Source of the DNA: Rhodovulum sp. P5 | GTDB taxonomy: Bacteria > Pseudomonadota > Alphaproteobacteria > Rhodobacterales > Rhodobacteraceae | Reading direction: 5' to 3' | Length of the DNA: 64,000 bases | Assembly (NCBI RefSeq): GCF_002079305.1 | Contig: NZ_CP015039.1 | Span: 1,323,501-1,387,500, forward strand | The notes under the pieces: generated by a model | Seen by the model: only the letters and a program-made list of their open reading frames with translations | Databases searched by the model: none | Told to the model about the DNA's origin: nothing | Shown here: positions 58,182 to 64,000 of the stretch, one piece after another | Layout: each line of letters starts with the position of its first letter | Numbering within the stretch: the first letter of the stretch is position 1 | Translations under genes and position numbers: made by a program

Positions 58182-59696
58182 ATGCCCAAGCTGATCCCCG
58201 AATTCGCCGCTTTCGAAGCCGGCTATGCCAAGGGCAAGGCCCAGGTGGTCTATGCCCGTCTTGCCGCAGATCTCGACACGCCGGTGTCGCTGATGCTGAA
58301 ACTCGCCGGCGCCCGGACCGACAGCTTCATGCTGGAATCCGTGACCGGGGGAGAGGTTCGGGGGCGCTACTCCGTCGTGGGGTTCAAGCCCGATCTGGTC
58401 TGGGACTGCCGGGGAGACACCAGCCGGGTGAACCGGCAGGCGCGGTTTGACCCCGACGCGTTCGAGGCGATGGAGGGCAGCCCGCTGGACACCCTGCGGC
58501 AGGTGCTGGCCGAAAGCGCCATCGACATGCCCGAGGATCTGCCCGCCATTGCCGCGGGCCTGTTCGGCTATCTGGGCTATGACATGATCCGGCTGGTCGA
58601 ACACCTGCCGAATGTCAATCCCGACCCGCTGGGCCTGCCCGATGCGATGATGCTGCGCCCCTCGGTCGTCGCCGTTCTGGACGGGGTGAAGGGGGAGGTC
58701 ACGGTCGTGTCCCCTGCCCGGCCCGAACCGGGGCTGTCGGCCAAGGCCGCCTATGCCCAGGCGGCCGAGCGCGTGATGGATGCGCTGCGCGATCTGGAAC
58801 GCGCAGTTCCCGCCGACACCCGCGATTTCGGAGAGGCCCGCGAGGCCGGGGAGCCGGTGTCGAACTTCACCAAGGACGGCTACATGGCCGCGGTGGAGAA
58901 GGCCAAGGAATACATCCGTGCGGGCGACATCTTTCAGGTCGTCCCGGCGCAACGCTGGACACAGGATTTCCCCCTGCCGCCGTTTGCGCTCTACCGCTCG
59001 CTTCGCCGAACCAACCCCTCGCCCTTCATGTTCTTCTTCAATTTCGGCGGGTTTCAGGTGGTCGGTGCTTCGCCCGAGATCCTTGTCCGCCTGCGCGAGG
59101 GTGAGGTGACGATCCGCCCCATCGCGGGAACGCGGCCGCGCGGCGCGACACCGGAAGAGGATCGCGCGCTGGAGGCCGATCTTCTGGCCGACCAGAAGGA
59201 ACGCGCCGAACACCTGATGCTGCTGGACCTCGGCCGGAACGACGTCGGGCGCGTGGCAAAGATCGGCACCGTTCGCCCGACCGAAGAGTTCATCATCGAG
59301 CGCTACTCCCACGTCATGCATATCGTGTCGAACGTGGTCGGCCAGATCTCGGACGATCACGACGCGCTGTCGGCCCTGCTGGCCGGGTTGCCCGCGGGCA
59401 CGGTGTCGGGGGCCCCCAAGGTTCGCGCGATGGAGATCATCGACGAGCTGGAGCCGGAAAAACGCGGCGTCTATGGCGGCGGTGTCGGCTATTTCGCCGC
59501 CGGTGGCGACATGGACATGTGCATCGCGCTGCGCACCGCCGTGGTGAAGGACGAAAAGCTCTATATCCAGGCCGGCGGCGGGGTCGTCTATGACAGCAAC
59601 CCCGAGGCGGAGTGGCAGGAAACCGTCAACAAGGCCCGCGCGCTCCGCACCGCGGCGGCCGAGGCCGCCCGCTTTGTGCGTCGCGGGAACCTTTGA
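58182..59696 (+). CDS. trpE: Anthranilate synthase component I
   Basis: Chorismate to anthranilate with TrpG. 504 residues. N-terminal regulatory half with LESVTGGEVRGRYSVVGFKP. The chorismate-binding half contains IFQVVPAQRWTQDF, IAGTRPRGATPEEDRALEAD, HLMLLDLGRNDVGRVAKIG and GTVSGAPKVRAMEIIDELEP. trpG is not directly downstream; the convergent tamB gene starts its 3' end six bases away. The adjacency to ppiD is common in this group. Confidence 0.96.
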   Translation: MPKLIPEFAAFEAGYAKGKAQVVYARLAADLDTPVSLMLKLAGARTDSFMLESVTGGEVRGRYSVVGFKPDLVWDCRGDTSRVNRQARFDPDAFEAMEGSPLDTLRQVLAESAIDMPEDLPAIAAGLFGYLGYDMIRLVEHLPNVNPDPLGLPDAMMLRPSVVAVLDGVKGEVTVVSPARPEPGLSAKAAYAQAAERVMDALRDLERAVPADTRDFGEAREAGEPVSNFTKDGYMAAVEKAKEYIRAGDIFQVVPAQRWTQDFPLPPFALYRSLRRTNPSPFMFFFNFGGFQVVGASPEILVRLREGEVTIRPIAGTRPRGATPEEDRALEADLLADQKERAEHLMLLDLGRNDVGRVAKIGTVRPTEEFIIERYSHVMHIVSNVVGQISDDHDALSALLAGLPAGTVSGAPKVRAMEIIDELEPEKRGVYGGGVGYFAAGGDMDMCIALRTAVVKDEKLYIQAGGGVVYDSNPEAEWQETVNKARALRTAAAEAARFVRRGNL

Positions 59697-59702
59697 TCGC
59701 GC

Positions 59703-62700
59703 TCAGTAGTCGCGCTGGAAGAAGAAGCCGATCCCGGTATCGCCCTGATCGTCGACGCTGCCGGTGACGGAAAGGCTGCGCGTGACGTCAAGGTTGAGGT
59801 GGATTTCGGTCTGCCCTTCGGAGTTCACCACGACTTCGGAATAAAGGTTGTCGCTGATATACTTGCCCGCGGCGACCTGCGCGCCGCCATCGGCACCTGT
59901 GGTCACGTCCAGTTGGTCAAGCCCGATGTTCCGGCGCAGGTTTCCGAAGAATCCTTCGCCCCCACCCGCGAGTTCGGAGGCCGCCGCGGCAAGCTGCACC
60001 GCCTGGAAGGCCGACAGGCTATCGATCTTTTCGCCGAACAGAAGTTGCGCCAGAACCTCGTCCTCGGGCAGCTCGGGGGATGAGTTGAACGTGATCTCGG
60101 GTTGTCTGGCCCGCCCTTCGACCCGGATTTCAAAATCGGTATCGCCGCGCTGGGTATCGACGACGAACAGGATATATGGCTCCAGCGCCCCCTGAAGCGA
60201 CACCCGCCCTTCATCAAGATCGAAGCGCTGGGTCATGATGTCGAGCCGCCCGCGGATCAGGTCGAACTGCCCTTCCGGTACGATATCCGACGTCGTGCCC
60301 CTGAGGCGCATCCGCCCGCCAAGCTCGGCCTCCAGCCCGCGGCCGCGCACGAAGATCTGGGACGGCGCCGAGATGACCAGATCCAGCGGATAGCCGGGGC
60401 CGCTGCTTCCGCCCTCGCTGCTGGTCTTGATGAGCCCGGCCTTGACCCGCGTTCCCTGCACGGCCGAGGACGCGCCGATATGCACGATATCCGGGATCGG
60501 CCCACCCGCGCCCGAGCCGGACGAGGGAACCATCACTTCGGTCCGGCCGACATCGATCCGCCCGCCGATGCTGGCGCCGCCGGTCAGGGGGCCAGACATC
60601 GTCACCTGCCCGTCCAGGGTCGTCTGGTAAAGGGTGGGGTCACGCAACTCGGCCCCATCAAGCGTTACGGTCAGGTCGCCGTTGAAAGGTGCTGTCAGGT
60701 TGACCGGCCCGCGCACGGCCACGCGGCCAGCCCCCAACGCACCGGCGACGTTGATTTGTGCCGTGGAATTCGACAGATCGACGGTGCCCCCGAGGTCCTC
60801 GATGGCCAGGCTTGCCGAGGGTATCGCCACGCGCCCGCCCGATGCCGACACCCGGCCCGACAGCGATGCAAGATCAAGGGGGCCGTCGAGCGCCAGATCG
60901 AACCGGAGTTGCCCATCTATGCTTTGCGGGGCGATGAAGGCATTGGCCAGCCCCAAGGGCAGCCCGCCGCTCAGCGTCAGATCCGCCGTCGATGCGTCCT
61001 GCGCGAGGGTCCCGCGCACGGTCGCCGTGGTGCCCCCCGGTGCGACAAGATCGAGATCGAGGCCCCAATTGGCGCCGCGCGGACGCACCTGCCCGTCCAG
61101 CGTCACGGGACCGGCGAAGTTCGGCACCAGAAGCGCAAGATCCGACAGGCGGGCCGCCACGTTCAGGCCGCCATTTCCGGCAGGATCGGCGTGCACGGTC
61201 AGTTGCGGAGTGTCCGCCTGCAGCGCGTCGACGCGAATGACCCCCTCCTTGCGCGACCCACGGACCGAAGCGGCGACCTGCCCATCGATCAGCTTGTCAG
61301 CCTCTGCAATTCCGGTGGCAACGCCGGTTCCCGTCAAATCGGCCGCCACCTCAAGATCGGCATTCACGGCGCCCGCAAGGCTTGCGGTACCTTTGAGTGT
61401 CCCCGCCAGCGTCTGCCCGGCCAACCCGGAAAAAGCCGACAGATCGGCCACGGCGAAGGACAGATCGGCATCGACCGGCAGGTCCGGATCGTCGGGCTTG
61501 ATGGTTCCGGTCCCGTCGATTTCGGCCCCGGCCCCAAGGATCGTGAACCGTTCAAGCCTGAGATTTCCGTCGGCCTCCCACGCGGCATCGGCGGTCACGG
61601 TGGCCGGACCGCTGAGATTCGGGTCGACAAGCGACAGGTCGTGAATCTCTCCGCGCACCTTGCCCCCGCCGGTCGAGGCGGAAAGCGATGCATTCGCGGC
61701 AAGGGTCACGGCATCGGTCTGGACATCCAGATCGCGCAGCGTCGTCCCTTCGGGTCCGCGCGCAGCGGACAGGCCAACGGTGCCGCGCCCGGCCAGCAGC
61801 GGGTCCAGTTGCGGAATGCCCGCGGCCAGATCCTGGGTGGCGGCATCAAGGGTGACGTCGAAGATCCCGTCGAGGAGACCGTACCGGCCAGACACCCGCG
61901 CCTCTGCCGACCCGCCAAGATCGCGGCCGGCAAGGGAGCCAAGGCGCGACAGGTCCCCCACGGACAGCCGTGCCTGCCCCTCGACCGGCAGACCGTCGGC
62001 CAGTTCGTTCAACGTGGCATCGGCCATGACGCGGATATTCCCCGCAGTCAGCAAGAGGTTGCGGAGCGTCGCCTGCCCCCCCTGCTCCCATGTCACGGCC
62101 GCCGATCCTTCGGCCCCGCGTCCCATCGCCTGCGCAAGGGCCGGGTCGTTGTGGTCGAGCCCCTCTGCCTTGAAGACGACATCGGCGGTGACCGATGCCG
62201 GGTTTTCCGGCCGGATCGTACCGGAACCGGCCAGGTCCGCACGTGCGATGGACAGGCCATCCCGAGAGAACCCGTCAAGCACCGCCTGCGCCGACCAACT
62301 ATCCCCTTCGTCTTCGTCGAAGCGGGCGACCAGATCGACGCCATCGACCCTGGCGGCGGGGCCGGGCACCGGCAGGACGACGGGGCCATCGAGACGCCCA
62401 TCAAGGGAAAACCTTTCGGGCAAGCCCGAGGGCGAGAGTTCCAGTGTCCCGGTGAGATTGAGCGCATCGGCCGCGACCTGAAGATCCTCCAGATCGAGCG
62501 CACCATCGGAATACCGTGTCCCCTTGGCACTGACCGACGTGCGTTCACCGAAGAACGGGCGGAACCGGTCTTCCATCAGCGGCCGCAAGTCGCCCGCAAC
62601 GGCAAGGGTAAAGGCGTTGGTGCCCGGGTCCCCCTCGGGCTCGGCCAGGGTGACCCGTCCCGCGACCCGCTGCACACCATCGGTCGCCAGCCGCAAATCC

Positions 62701-63413
62701 GCACCGAAACGGGACAACGGCCCCTCTCCGATCACGGAAAGATCCAGCGACGGGGCCCCGGGCAGGGTCAGCAGGCTGGCGGCAATCCCGCCCTGCCCTT
62801 CGGTCATGGCAAGGTAGAGGGACAGGATCTCGGTCTCGTTGCTATAGCCCGCCGCCAGCTTGAAATTGCCCTCAGCATCGGTGCGCGTCGCGGTCAGATC
62901 GACCCCGCCTTCGCCCCCGGCCAGCCGCACGGCGCCATCGATGGTCAGCACGGCGTCCTGCCCGATCAAGGCCTCGCCAAGTTCCAGTTTCTCGGTCGAA
63001 ATCTTTCCGATCTCGATGGACACGGGCAGATCGGGCAAAGAGAACGGCTTGGCCTCGGAATCCTTGACCGTCGCCTTGTCGCCTTCCGATTTGGGCAGGC
63101 GCGGCAGGAGGATTTCATCCGCGGTCAGTTCCTTGATGTCGATGCGACCGCGCAACAGCGCAGCGCGCGACCAGTCCAGAACCGCGCCCCGGAGGATCAG
63201 CCAGGGGCCATCCTCATCCGCGATGACAAGTTCTTCCATCGTCGCGCGCGAGGACAGGGCGCCCTCAAATCCCGTGACGGTCACCTCCCGGCCTGCGCCG
63301 GACAGTTTGCTTTCGAGGAAGTTCTCGATAAAGCCGCCGCCGTCTTCCGATTCCTGCGCGAGTGCCGGGGCGGGGCTTGCGACGATCACAAGGCAAATTA
63401 GAATCCTGCGCAT
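59703..63413 (-). CDS. tamB: Translocation and assembly module protein TamB
   Basis: 1236 residues, a giant periplasmic beta-helix-like protein that works with TamA in moving proteins or lipids to the outer membrane. Signal peptide ILICLVIVASPAPALAQ at the N-terminus, long repetitive middle, and a C-terminal DUF490 domain (PEITFNSSPELPEDEVLAQL, RNIGLDQLDVTTG, IGFFFQRDY ending). Its ATG shares a base with the tamA stop (TGATG), so the two are coupled. Confidence 0.93.
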   Translation of the reverse strand: MRRILICLVIVASPAPALAQESEDGGGFIENFLESKLSGAGREVTVTGFEGALSSRATMEELVIADEDGPWLILRGAVLDWSRAALLRGRIDIKELTADEILLPRLPKSEGDKATVKDSEAKPFSLPDLPVSIEIGKISTEKLELGEALIGQDAVLTIDGAVRLAGGEGGVDLTATRTDAEGNFKLAAGYSNETEILSLYLAMTEGQGGIAASLLTLPGAPSLDLSVIGEGPLSRFGADLRLATDGVQRVAGRVTLAEPEGDPGTNAFTLAVAGDLRPLMEDRFRPFFGERTSVSAKGTRYSDGALDLEDLQVAADALNLTGTLELSPSGLPERFSLDGRLDGPVVLPVPGPAARVDGVDLVARFDEDEGDSWSAQAVLDGFSRDGLSIARADLAGSGTIRPENPASVTADVVFKAEGLDHNDPALAQAMGRGAEGSAAVTWEQGGQATLRNLLLTAGNIRVMADATLNELADGLPVEGQARLSVGDLSRLGSLAGRDLGGSAEARVSGRYGLLDGIFDVTLDAATQDLAAGIPQLDPLLAGRGTVGLSAARGPEGTTLRDLDVQTDAVTLAANASLSASTGGGKVRGEIHDLSLVDPNLSGPATVTADAAWEADGNLRLERFTILGAGAEIDGTGTIKPDDPDLPVDADLSFAVADLSAFSGLAGQTLAGTLKGTASLAGAVNADLEVAADLTGTGVATGIAEADKLIDGQVAASVRGSRKEGVIRVDALQADTPQLTVHADPAGNGGLNVAARLSDLALLVPNFAGPVTLDGQVRPRGANWGLDLDLVAPGGTTATVRGTLAQDASTADLTLSGGLPLGLANAFIAPQSIDGQLRFDLALDGPLDLASLSGRVSASGGRVAIPSASLAIEDLGGTVDLSNSTAQINVAGALGAGRVAVRGPVNLTAPFNGDLTVTLDGAELRDPTLYQTTLDGQVTMSGPLTGGASIGGRIDVGRTEVMVPSSGSGAGGPIPDIVHIGASSAVQGTRVKAGLIKTSSEGGSSGPGYPLDLVISAPSQIFVRGRGLEAELGGRMRLRGTTSDIVPEGQFDLIRGRLDIMTQRFDLDEGRVSLQGALEPYILFVVDTQRGDTDFEIRVEGRARQPEITFNSSPELPEDEVLAQLLFGEKIDSLSAFQAVQLAAAASELAGGGEGFFGNLRRNIGLDQLDVTTGADGGAQVAAGKYISDNLYSEVVVNSEGQTEIHLNLDVTRSLSVTGSVDDQGDTGIGFFFQRDY

Positions 63414-64000
63414 CAGAAAGCCTGCCCGATCCCGATATAGAATTGTACGCCGTCGCCGGTTCCGCCGCCCATCGGCGCCGCAACATCAAAGCGGATCGGC
63501 CCGATCCCGGTATCGTATCGAAGGCCAAGTCCCGCGCCGCTATGCCATTTCCCGTCATCCATCCAGGAATTCGGACCGATGAAGCCGGCATCGGCAAAGG
63601 CAACAACGCCGATCGACCGTGTGACGCCCATGCGCGCCTCTGCCGACAGACCAATAAACGACCGGCCGCCGATTTCGTCGCCATTGTCGAGTTCAACCGC
63701 CAGCGATTGATAGGGCTGGCCGCGCACGGTTCCACCGCCGCCCGAGAAGAACAGCAGGTCCGAGGGCACGCCCTGCGCACTCGCCTCGAGAATCGATCCG
63801 ATCTGGAGGCGCCCAGCCAGAACCAGCCTTTCCCCGATGCCGCGATAGGCACGCATATCGGCCTTGATCTGCGCACCGTCCTCGGCCTCTCCCCCAAGAC
63901 CCAAAAGCGGCGTTGCTTGCAGGTTGAGGTAGAACCCGTTGCGGGTATCCAGATCGCTTTCGCGTCCATCCCATGTCAGCGCGGTCGGGAACATGGCATG
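63413..64000 (-). CDS. tamA: TamA-type outer-membrane BamA-family protein, partial
   Basis: C-terminal 195 residues; the 5' end runs off the window at 64000. A beta-barrel segment of the Omp85/BamA family: RESDLDTRNGFYLNLQAT, GGGGTVRGQPYQSLAVE, GLGLRYDTGIGPIRFDVAAP and the terminal aromatic residue (GIGQAF) needed for barrel insertion. Position directly before tamB identifies it as TamA, which receives substrates from TamB. Confidence 0.92.
   Translation of the reverse strand, partial: HAMFPTALTWDGRESDLDTRNGFYLNLQATPLLGLGGEAEDGAQIKADMRAYRGIGERLVLAGRLQIGSILEASAQGVPSDLLFFSGGGGTVRGQPYQSLAVELDNGDEIGGRSFIGLSAEARMGVTRSIGVVAFADAGFIGPNSWMDDGKWHSGAGLGLRYDTGIGPIRFDVAAPMGGGTGDGVQFYIGIGQAF

Noticed and set aside
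57024..59360. 778-residue minus-strand frame opposite ppiD and trpE
   Set aside because: It is a shadow of two well-supported genes and has no recognisable domain.
60102..63401. 1099-residue plus-strand frame opposite tamB
   Set aside because: It is antisense to tamB, with arginine/proline/glycine-rich composition typical of shadow frames.
59703..64000. AsmA-like or autotransporter system instead of TamAB
   Set aside because: The DUF490-type C-terminus and the adjacent BamA-family barrel gene identify the pair as TamB and TamA.

Overview
The window comes from a GC-rich alphaproteobacterium, most likely of the Rhodobacter/Roseobacter group (Paracoccaceae). The reasons are the aerobic (late cobalt insertion) cobalamin pathway with a CobZ-type flavoprotein and a BluE-type kinase, both best known from Rhodobacter capsulatus, a GcrA cell-cycle regulator, a PleD-type diguanylate cyclase, a B12-dependent ribonucleotide reductase, and strong GC bias at third codon positions. 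No prophage, plasmid or CRISPR array is visible. The sequence is dense chromosomal coding DNA.

Layout. 1-4.5 kb (+): ETF-ubiquinone oxidoreductase, a secreted TPR protein, ispE. 4.5-11.9 kb (-): ytoQ-like gene, a phosphoribosyltransferase, pheT, metH. 12.1-29.9 kb: a cobalamin biosynthesis region: cobZ-H-I-J-(cobK reversed)-L-E-M-B-A-F, a small membrane protein, two tandem cobQ genes, a riboswitch-controlled Cys-rich protein, then bluE, cobD and cobC. 30-37 kb: ychF, an exo/endonuclease-type phosphohydrolase, trpA, an unknown membrane protein, an ABC-2 permease, frameshifted gcrA, rimO. 37-43.4 kb: signalling genes, namely an H-NOX-like protein with a diguanylate cyclase, DUF4153, a HAD phosphatase, DUF3572 and pleD. 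43.4-45.9 kb (-): a CnrYXH-like set (ECF sigma factor, anti-sigma factor with a frameshift, periplasmic sensor) beside a Met/Gly-repeat EF-hand protein. 46-52 kb: DUF983, Nudix, an EamA transporter, nrdJ and tRNA-Pro. 52.4-64 kb: DUF192, a double cold-shock protein, pdxH, fabI, a LysE exporter, gpt, a PpiD-like chaperone, trpE, tamB and partial tamA.

Cobalamin links much of the window. The cob genes make hydrogenobyrinate and its a,c-diamide (CobA, I, Z, J, M, F, K, L, H, B) and later supply amidations (CobQ), the aminopropanol arm (BluE, CobC) and its attachment (CobD). MetH, divergent from cobZ, and NrdJ use the cofactor. Cobalt insertion (cobNST), adenosylation (cobO) and nucleotide-loop assembly (cobPUV) are not in the window.

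The main points worth a second look are: two intact, non-identical cobQ genes in tandem; cobK on the opposite strand inside an overlapping operon, with its start codon sharing bases with that of cobL; the only convincing B12 riboswitch serving a 117-residue Cys-rich protein of unknown function; an H-NOX homologue that has lost the heme-ligand histidine but keeps its diguanylate cyclase partner; paired NrdR boxes before nrdJ; and two single-base deletions in short C/G runs, in gcrA and the anti-sigma gene, which may be sequence errors.
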